A DNA stretch of 52,868 nucleotides from Bryobacterales bacterium (GTDB taxonomy: Bacteria; Acidobacteriota; Terriglobia; Bryobacterales; UBA6623): contig JAJDZN010000114.1 of NCBI GenBank assembly GCA_022824585.1, forward strand, positions 1-52,868, read 5' to 3'. This document shows positions 35,437 through 45,330 of the stretch, in pieces. Each line of letters opens with the position of its first letter. Position 1 is the stretch's first letter. The notes under the pieces are model-generated. The model did not search any database. It was not told where the DNA came from and worked only from the letters and a program-made list of their open reading frames with translations. Made by a program: the position numbers and the translations under genes.

Positions 35437-35972
35437 TTGACCCGCCTCATCGTCCACTCGCGCTCGTCGCCGTCAGCCGAATGGCTGTCGCGCAGCACCA
35501 GCGTGTCCCCCGACAGCACCAGCTCCCCGGGGAACGAGCGGCCCTCGTAGTAGGCGGACAGCGCCACGACGTTCGTCCGCACGACCTTGCTCTCCCCGTC
35601 CCACTCGTAGCGGTAGAGGCCCGCTCCCAGCGGCTGCTGGCTTTGGAACTCTTCCGGCGTCATGTCGCTTAGGGACTTGGTTAGCTTCGGCCGGTCCTCG
35701 CCTGCCAGGATCACCATCTGGTGGGTGTCGCCGAACTGGTGGTATTCGCGCCGGTAGTGCTGGTCCTCGCCCTTGGTCAGGTTGCGGACCGATGTGACCT
35801 CCCACAGCCCCTGGATGCCGACTTCCGACGCAGCGGCAGGCTCTCCCGCCGTGCCGCAGGAAATCAGGGCCGCCACAGAAAGCGCCATCACCGCCAGCGA
35901 ACAAGTGCGCACCCCCCGGAGGGGCGCGGCGCCGGAAGCGATCGTGGGCGGTGAGCCGAAATCTCGGGGCAT
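35433..35972 (-). CDS. Putative lipoprotein, lipocalin-like fold possible
   Basis: A 179-residue exported protein, first gene before the TonB receptor and overlapping it by 4 nt (GTGA). Hydrophobic signal LAVMALSVAALISCG has a Cys at a lipobox-like site. The mature part starts VGIQGLWEVTSVRNLTKG and continues as beta-strands with charged turns (YEWDGESKVVRTNVVAL, LVLSGDTLVLRDS), a pattern seen in small lipocalin-like proteins. I do not recognise a named family. The start is uncertain: ATG 35972 follows a TCTAAT box by 6 nt, and ATG 35888 is an alternative. Placement suggests it serves the receptor or binds its ligand (inference). Confidence 0.6.
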   Translation of the reverse strand: MPRDFGSPPTIASGAAPLRGVRTCSLAVMALSVAALISCGTAGEPAAASEVGIQGLWEVTSVRNLTKGEDQHYRREYHQFGDTHQMVILAGEDRPKLTKSLSDMTPEEFQSQQPLGAGLYRYEWDGESKVVRTNVVALSAYYEGRSFPGELVLSGDTLVLRDSHSADGDEREWTMRRVK

Positions 35973-36037
35973 GACTTCATTAGAACGCAAGGCCGCTCGC
36001 AAGGGGAAGCGGTCGCTTCTCGCGTCGGGTGTGGCGC

Positions 36038-36043
36038 TATACT
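36038..36043 (+). promoter_or_regulatory. -10 box TATACT before mutS
   Basis: GCTATACT lies 23 nt before the mutS ATG at 36067, consistent with a leader of about 16 nt. No good -35 is evident. Confidence 0.4.
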
Positions 36044-36066
36044 CGAAAGGTCGCAAACGCCCCCGG

Positions 36067-38649
36067 ATGGCCCAACACTTGTCTACCACCCCTGTGATGC
36101 GGCAATACTTCGCCGCGAAGCAGGAGCATCCGGGCTGCTTGCTCTTCTTCCGGCTCGGCGACTTCTTCGAGCTCTTCTACGACGACGCGATCAGGGCCGC
36201 GAAAGACCTGGAAATCACGCTGACCAAGCGGCGCGACCGCACGGGGAATCCGATCCCGATGTGCGGCGTGCCAGCCCATTCGGTCGACGGTTACTTGGCC
36301 AAGCTCCTGAAGAAGGGCCACCGGATCGCCATCTGCGACCAGGTCGAGGATCCCAAGCAGGCGCGCAAGCTGGTCAAGCGCGAGGTCGTCAGGGTGCTCT
36401 CTCCTGGGACAACCAGCGATCTAGACCTGCTGAACGCCGGCGAGAACAATTACCTGGCGGCGGTTCATTCGAACGGTTCGGCCTCCGGTCTCGCCTACGT
36501 GGACGTCTCGACCGGCGAATTCCGCGCAACCGAGCTAGGCCCGGCCGAAGTCCAGGACATGCTCCAGACCCTTGGCGTGAAGGAACTGCTTCGCGCCGAG
36601 CCGGAGCCCGACCTCGGGCTGCGATTCGACGGTGACCGCCGAGAGCAGCGGTATACCGTCACGGGCGTCGACCCGTGGGTGTTCGACCAAGACTACGCCG
36701 AACGCCAGCTGCTCGACATGTACGGCCTGCACAGCCTCGACGGGCTGGGGATCTCTGGCCGCCCGCTGGCGGTCGCAACCGCGGGAGCCTTGCTGCACTA
36801 CCTCAAGGACACCCAACGCTCCGCGCTGGCGCACTTGGAACGGCCGAGATTCGTCCAGCAGGCGGATTGGATGATCCTCGACCCGCTCACCGTCCGCCAC
36901 TTGGAACTGTTCGACCCGCTCTACCAGCAGGTCCAGAGCACCCTGCTGTTCACGCTTGACCGGACGGCCACGCCGATGGGAGCCCGGCTGCAGCGCAACT
37001 GGCTCCTGCGGCCCAGCCTCGACCAAGAAGAGATCGAGCAGCGACTGGAGGCGGTGCAGAGTTTCTGCTCCGACACCATCATCCGCAGCGAGTTGCAATC
37101 AGAACTCAAGCAACTGCACGACATCGAACGCTTGGTGGCACGTGTCACGCTCGGCTCGGCGAACCCGCGCGATCTGTACAATCTGGGCACGTCGCTGAGA
37201 CGGATCCCGCAGGTGCGGGAGTTCGCCGGCCAGCTCTCGGGGCGCAGGCTAGCCGCCTTGCTAGAGCGCACGGACGAGCTGGCGGACGTTGCCGCGCAGA
37301 TCTCGGCCACCATCGCAGAGCAGCCTTCGCTGTCGGTCGGCGAGGGCAACGCGGTCGCCGAAGGCTTCGACCCCGAGCTCGACGAGTTGCGCGCGCTCCA
37401 GCGCGACAGCAGGACCTTCATCGCAGGCCTGGAGCAACGCGAGCGACGCGCCACGGGGATTGATTCATTAAAGGTAAAGTTCAATAACGTCTTCGGTTTC
37501 TTTATCGAGGTGTCAAAGCCCAACCTGCCCAAAGTTCCGGAGCATTACGAGCGCAAGCAAACGCTGGTCAACGGCGAGCGATTCGCGACCGCCGAGCTGA
37601 AAGAACTCGAGGCCAAGGTGCTCGATGCCGAGACACGCATTGCCGCCAGGGAAGCGGCGATCTTCCAACGGTTGGTGGCTGATGTGGCCGAGCAAGCCGC
37701 GAGGATTCGAACGAGCGCGGCGGCGATCGCAGAGCTCGACGTGCTGCGCGGCTTGGCCGAGGTCGCGGTCGAGAGGAATTATTCGCGGCCGCGCTTCACC
37801 GCGGGGGGCGAGATCCAGATCAAGGGCGGACGGCACCCGGTGGTCGAGCGCGCGCTGGAGGAGGACCGGGGCGAGGGATTCATCGAGAACGACGTGCATC
37901 TTGACAACGAAGAGCACGTCATAGCCCTGATCACCGGCCCCAACATGGGCGGCAAGTCGACGTATCTGCGACAGACCGCGCTCATCGCAGTGATGGCCCA
38001 GAGCGGCTCGTTCGTGCCGGCGAGATCCGCGTCGCTGCCGCTGATCGATCGCATCTTCACGCGCATCGGCGCTAGCGACAACGTCGCGCAGGGGCGTTCT
38101 ACCTTCATGGTCGAGATGACGGAGACGGCCCAGATTCTCAACACTGCCACGGAGCGCAGCTTGGTGCTGTTGGACGAGATTGGGCGCGGGACCTCGACGT
38201 ACGATGGCCTGGCCATTGCTTGGGCCGTCGCCGAGTACATCCTCGGCAAGGTTCGCGCCAAGACCCTGTTCGCCACGCACTACCACGAGCTCACCGCCCT
38301 GCCCAAGGCCCGCAAGGGAATCTTCAACCTGCACGTGTCGGCCAGGCAGTCCGGCGAGCAGCTGGTTTTCTTCCACAAGATCGAACCGGGAAATGCCGAT
38401 CGCAGCTACGGGATCGAGGTCGCCCGACTTGCGGGGCTGCCGCCCGACGTTGTGGTCCGCGCCGGGGAGGTGCTGGCCCACCACGAGCAGTTCGACAGCG
38501 CGCCCCGCGACTCCCCGCCCCACAGCGCGAAACCCGCATCTGCCGAGGAGAGCATCCTAGCCGAGTTCCGCTCTCTGGACGTGGACCGGGTCAGCCCGTT
38601 CGAGGCGCTATCGCTGCTGCACGATTGGAAGGCAGACCTGGATCGCTAA
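36067..38649 (+). CDS. mutS: DNA mismatch repair ATPase MutS
   Basis: An 860-residue MutS, which recognises mispairs and recruits MutL. Domain I has the mismatch-reading Phe-x-Glu in RLGDFFELFYDDA. The connector, lever and clamp domains follow, then the ATPase with Walker A GPNMGGKSTYLRQ, the signature block SRS-like region, Walker B LVLLDEIGRGTSTYDG, and the late TLFATHYHEL His switch. Length is normal. I chose ATG 36067 (AQHLSTTPVMRQYFAAKQ), the family's usual start. Earlier in-frame sequence runs into the divergent lipoprotein gene. No mutL is in the window, and thioredoxin follows after 55 bp. Confidence 0.97.
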   Translation: MAQHLSTTPVMRQYFAAKQEHPGCLLFFRLGDFFELFYDDAIRAAKDLEITLTKRRDRTGNPIPMCGVPAHSVDGYLAKLLKKGHRIAICDQVEDPKQARKLVKREVVRVLSPGTTSDLDLLNAGENNYLAAVHSNGSASGLAYVDVSTGEFRATELGPAEVQDMLQTLGVKELLRAEPEPDLGLRFDGDRREQRYTVTGVDPWVFDQDYAERQLLDMYGLHSLDGLGISGRPLAVATAGALLHYLKDTQRSALAHLERPRFVQQADWMILDPLTVRHLELFDPLYQQVQSTLLFTLDRTATPMGARLQRNWLLRPSLDQEEIEQRLEAVQSFCSDTIIRSELQSELKQLHDIERLVARVTLGSANPRDLYNLGTSLRRIPQVREFAGQLSGRRLAALLERTDELADVAAQISATIAEQPSLSVGEGNAVAEGFDPELDELRALQRDSRTFIAGLEQRERRATGIDSLKVKFNNVFGFFIEVSKPNLPKVPEHYERKQTLVNGERFATAELKELEAKVLDAETRIAAREAAIFQRLVADVAEQAARIRTSAAAIAELDVLRGLAEVAVERNYSRPRFTAGGEIQIKGGRHPVVERALEEDRGEGFIENDVHLDNEEHVIALITGPNMGGKSTYLRQTALIAVMAQSGSFVPARSASLPLIDRIFTRIGASDNVAQGRSTFMVEMTETAQILNTATERSLVLLDEIGRGTSTYDGLAIAWAVAEYILGKVRAKTLFATHYHELTALPKARKGIFNLHVSARQSGEQLVFFHKIEPGNADRSYGIEVARLAGLPPDVVVRAGEVLAHHEQFDSAPRDSPPHSAKPASAEESILAEFRSLDVDRVSPFEALSLLHDWKADLDR

Positions 38650-38704
38650 AGGTATCGGCGTTTCAGTCTGCTACGCTGAGATTTCGATCCACTGGAGGTG
38701 CTTG

Positions 38705-39037
38705 ATGGCTGGTTCCCACACACTTACGTTTACCGATTCGGATTTCGATTCCGAGGTCCTGAATTCCGAGCAACCCGTCTTGGTTGACTTCTGGGCGACT
38801 TGGTGCGGCCCGTGCAGGCAGATGGCTCCCGTCATCGACGCGCTGGCCGAGAAGTATGCCGGCAAGGTCAAGATCGGCAAGCTTGACGTCGACTTGAACC
38901 CGAGTGCCGCCCAGCGCTTTAACGTGCGCGGCATCCCGACTATGCTGCTGTTCAAGGCGGGCCATCCTGTCGAACAGATCGTCGGGGCCGTGCCCGAGGC
39001 TCGGCTGGCGGACAGGCTCGACGCCCACGTAGCCTGA
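38705..39037 (+). CDS. trxA: Thioredoxin
   Basis: A 110-residue cytoplasmic thioredoxin with the redox site WCGPC (Trp33-Cys37) in VLVDFWATWCGPCRQMAPVI, the cis-Pro in RGIPTML and the usual length. It reduces protein disulfides using thioredoxin reductase, which is not in the window. The ATG at 38705 has an excellent GGAGGTG site. TACGCT (38671-38676 region) is a possible -10, so it need not depend on mutS transcription. Confidence 0.95.
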   Translation: MAGSHTLTFTDSDFDSEVLNSEQPVLVDFWATWCGPCRQMAPVIDALAEKYAGKVKIGKLDVDLNPSAAQRFNVRGIPTMLLFKAGHPVEQIVGAVPEARLADRLDAHVA

Positions 39038-39140
39038 GCAGGGCTAGGGTGAAGCGCCCTCTCCGGCCTTCCGCGCAGCATTTGCGGGACGCCGCGGGCC
39101 CGCACGTCTGAGCGGCCGCCCCGCCAAACCGCTTTCCGCC

Positions 39141-40691
39141 GTGAACCATCGCTCGCACACCTCGCGCCGCAAGTTCCTGCGCTCTGGCGGAGCGTCGCTG
39201 TCGGGGCTCGCGGCCGCCGGATTGGCTCAGCAGGCCGAGGAGCCGCTGCCGCGGCTCAACGTGCTGCTGGTGCTTGTGGACGACCTGCGGCCGGAATTGG
39301 GCTGCTATGGCAACCCCCGGGTGAAGACGCCGCGAATCGACCGCTTGGCCTCTCGCGGCATGGTGTTCTTGCGAAGCTACTGCCAGCAGGCAGCCAGCAG
39401 CCCCTCTAGGACGACCCTGTTGACGGGCCTGCGGCCGGACACGACCCGGGTCTACGACCAACGGATCCATTTCCGAGCGTTCCGACCCAACGCAATCACC
39501 CTGCCCGAGCAATTCCGCGACCACGGGTACGAGACCACCGCGTTCGGCAAGGTTTTCGAGTCTCCCGCGCTCGACGACCACCGGTCTTGGAGCATCGCTC
39601 CGTGGAATCCGGGCGGGCCTGCTTGGCACAGCGCAGCGAACGGCGCTCTGTCAAGAGCGAATTGGGAGCGGCTGCAGCGCAGCCGTTGGCGGGTCGCGGA
39701 AGACGAGCCAGGCGCAGCCGCAGAGGCGGCAACCTCCAAGAGCTGGCGGGCATCCTCCCTGGATGCGGCTCAGCTTCCAGACGGACAGGTAGCCGCCGCG
39801 GCCGCGGAAGCAATCGCGCAACTGAAGGATCGCCCATTCTTCATCGCAGTTGGCTTGCGCGGGCCCAGCCTTCCGATGATCGCGCCGGAGCGCTTCTTCA
39901 AGCTCTATCCCACCGGGAGGTCGGACATCCCAAAAGCCCCCGACCCGCCGCGCGATGCGCCCACATTCGCGCTCCATGGTTCGGAGGAGGTCCGAAAATA
40001 CGACGATATCCCCGCCGAAGGACCAATCCCCATACCCAAGGCGCGCGAGCTGATCCGGGCGTACCGTGCATGTGTGACCTTCGCGGACTCCCAGATCGGC
40101 GTGCTGCTCGACGCCCTGGACCATAACGGGATCGCAGATCGCACGGCGGTTGCAATCGTAGGCGTCAGCGGTTCGCACCTGGGAGAACTAGGCCTCTGGA
40201 ACAAGCACTCAAACTACGAGGCCGCCACCCACACCGCGTTAGTCGTGCGGGCCCCGCGCCAGCGCAACGCAGGACGCAAGACCGAGGCGCTTGTCGAGTC
40301 GGTCGACCTGTTCCCTTCCCTGTGCGCGATTTGCGACGTTCCCTTGGCGCAGAACATGGAGGGGTCCAGCTGGCGAGGTATCTTCGACGATCCGAAGCGG
40401 CTGTGGAAGAGAGCAGTGTTCAGCCAGCACCCCCGCATCATTCCGGGCGTGGGTCCCGGGATGGGCTATTCCATGCGCACGGTGCGTCACCGCTACACCG
40501 AGTGGTCCGGGATCGACAGCCCGTACAGCACCGTCGAACTCTACGACTACAAGGACTCGCGCAACGAGCTGCGCAATATCGCCAACCGGCCGGAACACGT
40601 GTCCCTGGTGAACGGCCTTGCCCACATGATGCGAGAAGGCTGGGAGGGCTCCCGGCCTCCGACCCAACTCCCGACGCGCGTGAGGGGTTGA
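39141..40691 (+). CDS. Ser-type sulfatase (iduronate-2-sulfatase-like), Tat-exported
   Basis: A 516-residue type I sulfatase with a twin-arginine leader (SRRKFLRSGGASLSGLAAAG) and GTG start. The metal motif is VLLVLVDDLRPELGCYG (Asp47/Asp48), as in iduronate-2-sulfatase-like enzymes. The formylglycine site reads QQAASSPSRTTLLTG: the residue normally Cys is Ser86 (S-x-P-S-R). In known Ser-type sulfatases the residue is oxidised by a radical-SAM maturase rather than by the oxygen-dependent enzyme. ETTAFGKVFESP and VAIVGVSGSHLGELGLWNKHSNYE complete the active site, with SGSH replacing SDNG. The other three sulfatases of the window have Cys. No maturase is seen here. The substrate is unknown, perhaps a sulfated polysaccharide. 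Confidence 0.88.
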   Translation: MNHRSHTSRRKFLRSGGASLSGLAAAGLAQQAEEPLPRLNVLLVLVDDLRPELGCYGNPRVKTPRIDRLASRGMVFLRSYCQQAASSPSRTTLLTGLRPDTTRVYDQRIHFRAFRPNAITLPEQFRDHGYETTAFGKVFESPALDDHRSWSIAPWNPGGPAWHSAANGALSRANWERLQRSRWRVAEDEPGAAAEAATSKSWRASSLDAAQLPDGQVAAAAAEAIAQLKDRPFFIAVGLRGPSLPMIAPERFFKLYPTGRSDIPKAPDPPRDAPTFALHGSEEVRKYDDIPAEGPIPIPKARELIRAYRACVTFADSQIGVLLDALDHNGIADRTAVAIVGVSGSHLGELGLWNKHSNYEAATHTALVVRAPRQRNAGRKTEALVESVDLFPSLCAICDVPLAQNMEGSSWRGIFDDPKRLWKRAVFSQHPRIIPGVGPGMGYSMRTVRHRYTEWSGIDSPYSTVELYDYKDSRNELRNIANRPEHVSLVNGLAHMMREGWEGSRPPTQLPTRVRG

Positions 40692-40715
40692 AGAGCTACC
40701 GAATCTAGAGCCGGC

Positions 40716-41312
40716 CTACTGGTCTTGCTCGGACGGGCCGAGCGCGCGATAGTCCTCCGGACGGTCAATGTCCAGCAGAACGCCCTTGTCAGCTGTGTCA
40801 AGGAAGTGTGCCTCGCCATAGTAGCCGCGCACGACATCTTGCGGACTGCTGCCAGGATCAAGGTCCAACAAATCCGTCATCACTCGCTTGGAAAGCACGA
40901 CCGGATGGCCACGCTCCCCTCCATGCCGGGGAATCACCAGCGGGGCGCGGGAATCCGCGGCGGCCGCGAGCAATCTGTCGAGAGTGCGGCCCCGCACTGC
41001 CGGATGGTCCACCAGCATCCATAGCACCGCGTCCACCTGTTGCCCAATCTGCGCCAGCCCGCACTGCAGGGATGTGAGCATTCCCCGATCGTAATCGCGG
41101 TTGACCACGACCTGGATGCGCGACGAGGCTGGCAGCGCCTCTCGAATGCGCTGCTCGTGATGCCCCAGAACAACTACTAGCGAATCGACTCGAGGCAGCA
41201 GCAGGTGCACCAGGTGGCTGAGGAAGGGGCGTCCTTGAAAGCCTAGGAGTGCCTTGTCGCTGCCCATCCGGGAGGAGCGACCAGCGGCCAGGATCAAGCC
41301 CGCCGTGCTCAC
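40716..41312 (-). CDS. MobA-like nucleotidyltransferase (probable molybdopterin cytidylyltransferase, MocA type)
   Basis: A 198-residue NTP-transferase. The N-terminus AGLILAAGRSSRMGSDKALL is the MobA/MocA signature. WMLVDHPAVRG then RHGGERGHPVVLSK fits the MocA/NTP_transf_3 group, which adds CMP to molybdopterin for xanthine-dehydrogenase-type enzymes. The GTG start at 41312 overlaps the stop of the XdhC gene (GTGA), and the partner's role supports the MocA reading. A MobA-type or other sugar-phosphate role cannot be excluded. No molybdenum enzyme gene lies in the window. Confidence 0.82.
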   Translation of the reverse strand: MSTAGLILAAGRSSRMGSDKALLGFQGRPFLSHLVHLLLPRVDSLVVVLGHHEQRIREALPASSRIQVVVNRDYDRGMLTSLQCGLAQIGQQVDAVLWMLVDHPAVRGRTLDRLLAAAADSRAPLVIPRHGGERGHPVVLSKRVMTDLLDLDPGSSPQDVVRGYYGEAHFLDTADKGVLLDIDRPEDYRALGPSEQDQ

Positions 41313-42214
41313 CGCGTCTCGGTTAGAGCTTCCGTCTCGGGCACCGATTCTGTATCGGCCACGCCTGCCGCCGCAAGCGCCCGCGGCACACCCTCGGCGA
41401 AGACCGACTTCGACAGCGGACTCCATCCGTCCTGCGAGTTGCGGCGCCTGCGAATCATTTCGGCCACCACGGCAACGGCGATCTCCTCAGGCGTGACGGC
41501 CCCGATATCGAGACCCATCGGCGCGTGGATCTGCGCGAGCTTTTCTAGCGCCACACCCTCGGCGAGCAGGTGCTTGGCGACTTCGATCGTTTTCCGCTTC
41601 GATCCGATCATGCCGACGTAGCGCAACGGCTGGTCGGCCGCCCAGCGAAGCACGCGCATGTCGTCCTTGTGGCCGCGCGTGACGATGATCGCGTACGTCG
41701 CATCGTTGCAGGGCAACGTCGGGAAGACATCCTCGTACTCGGCAGCGATCACCTCGGACGCCTCAGGAAACCGCTCGCGGTTGGCATAGCTGTCACGGTT
41801 GTCAATGACCGTGGTGGCGAATCCCGCCAAGGTGGCAACCTTGGAGAGGCTCTTCGAAATGTGGCCTGCTCCGAAAATGAGCGCTGTGGGCACTGGCAAG
41901 ACCGGTTCCACGTACACGTTGAGCTGCCCGCCGCAGATCAGACCATTGTCGTAGGCCGCTTCCTGGCCAAGGCTGAACTGCAGCATGCGCGGCTTCTCGG
42001 TCTCGATGACATCGCGTGCCGCCTGCCAAACTTCAGCCTCGGTACAGCCGCCTCCGATGGTGCCCACCATCGTACCGTCCTGGCGGATCAGCATCTTGGC
42101 GCTCTGAAAGCTCGGGATCGAGCCGGCGACCTCGACGATCGTCGCGACCGCGCACTTCTCGCCGGACCGGCGCAGCTCCACCAGCTCCTCGTACACATCC
42201 ATCGGGCGGGGCAT
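41309..42214 (-). CDS. XdhC/CoxI-family molybdenum cofactor insertion protein
   Basis: A 301-residue protein. The N-terminal XdhC_CoxI part has VATIVEVAGSIPSFQSAKML, DGTMVGTIGGGCTEAEVW and NGLICGGQLNVYVEP. The C-terminal Rossmann-like part starts ALIFGAGHISKSLSKVATLAG with GMIGSKRKT later. XdhC proteins receive molybdopterin, help sulfurate it and place it in xanthine dehydrogenase or CO dehydrogenase. The ATG at 42214 is preceded by AGGAAC. It forms a two-gene operon with the MocA-like gene, while the enzyme they serve lies elsewhere. Confidence 0.9.
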   Translation of the reverse strand: MPRPMDVYEELVELRRSGEKCAVATIVEVAGSIPSFQSAKMLIRQDGTMVGTIGGGCTEAEVWQAARDVIETEKPRMLQFSLGQEAAYDNGLICGGQLNVYVEPVLPVPTALIFGAGHISKSLSKVATLAGFATTVIDNRDSYANRERFPEASEVIAAEYEDVFPTLPCNDATYAIIVTRGHKDDMRVLRWAADQPLRYVGMIGSKRKTIEVAKHLLAEGVALEKLAQIHAPMGLDIGAVTPEEIAVAVVAEMIRRRRNSQDGWSPLSKSVFAEGVPRALAAAGVADTESVPETEALTETR

Positions 42215-42611
42215 GTTCCTACATGATATGGGAATCGCCGCGAAATCGCGTGCTCGCGCGGAGACCCGATCGCGGAGAAACGCGCGCCAGCGGCGCGCTC
42301 GACCGACCCAGGCTCGCGAGACTCGGGAGCGAGGGGAATGCGTTTCAGGCCTGGTCGCAGTCGGAATCACCGAGCAAACCACGCTTTGGACCGGATACCG
42401 GCAGGGGTTCCGTGCAAGTGCCGTCAGGCCGCTCGCGACCAAGCATGGTGGCCCAGTTCGTGCCCTCGAGTCACGTTCGACCGGGCGGAGATGGGGTGCC
42501 CCGAACAAGCGGCCGCGCAGCGTCCGAGAGCGGGCGTTTCGGCCGCCGGCCGACGACGAGTCGGCTCAGGTGCGTGTTGTACAGTGGGTCTAGTTACCCG
42601 CCCTCGAATTC
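42215..42611. other. Divergent intergenic region before valS, no gene seen
   Basis: About 400 GC-rich bases between xdhC and valS. Several GC palindromes occur (GCGCGCCAGCGGCGCGC near 42284), but I see no T-box leader, no tRNA and no credible gene. GTTGTACAGT near 42575 may hold the valS -10. Confidence 0.4.
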
Positions 42612-45287
<2,676 letters not shown>

Positions 45288-45290
45288 GCC

Positions 45291-45313
45291 GGTCAGCGCC
45301 AGCGGCGCCGACC
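45291..45313. terminator. Hairpin between convergent valS and HlyD-family genes
   Basis: GGTC-A-GCGCC-AGC-GGCGC-C-GACC makes a 9-bp stem with one mismatch and a 3-base loop, beginning 3 nt after the valS stop and 17 nt before the end of the HlyD-family gene. No T-run follows. It is a likely two-way stop signal. Confidence 0.45.
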
Positions 45314-45330
45314 CGAACGGCCTGGGCCAG

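Noticed and set aside
37513-38523. Minus-strand frame of 336 codons within mutS
   Set aside because: Antisense to the mutS ATPase domain, which is unmistakable.
42215-42611. T-box or other tRNA-sensing leader for valS
   Set aside because: No T-box sequence, specifier stem or terminator/antiterminator pair could be recognised.
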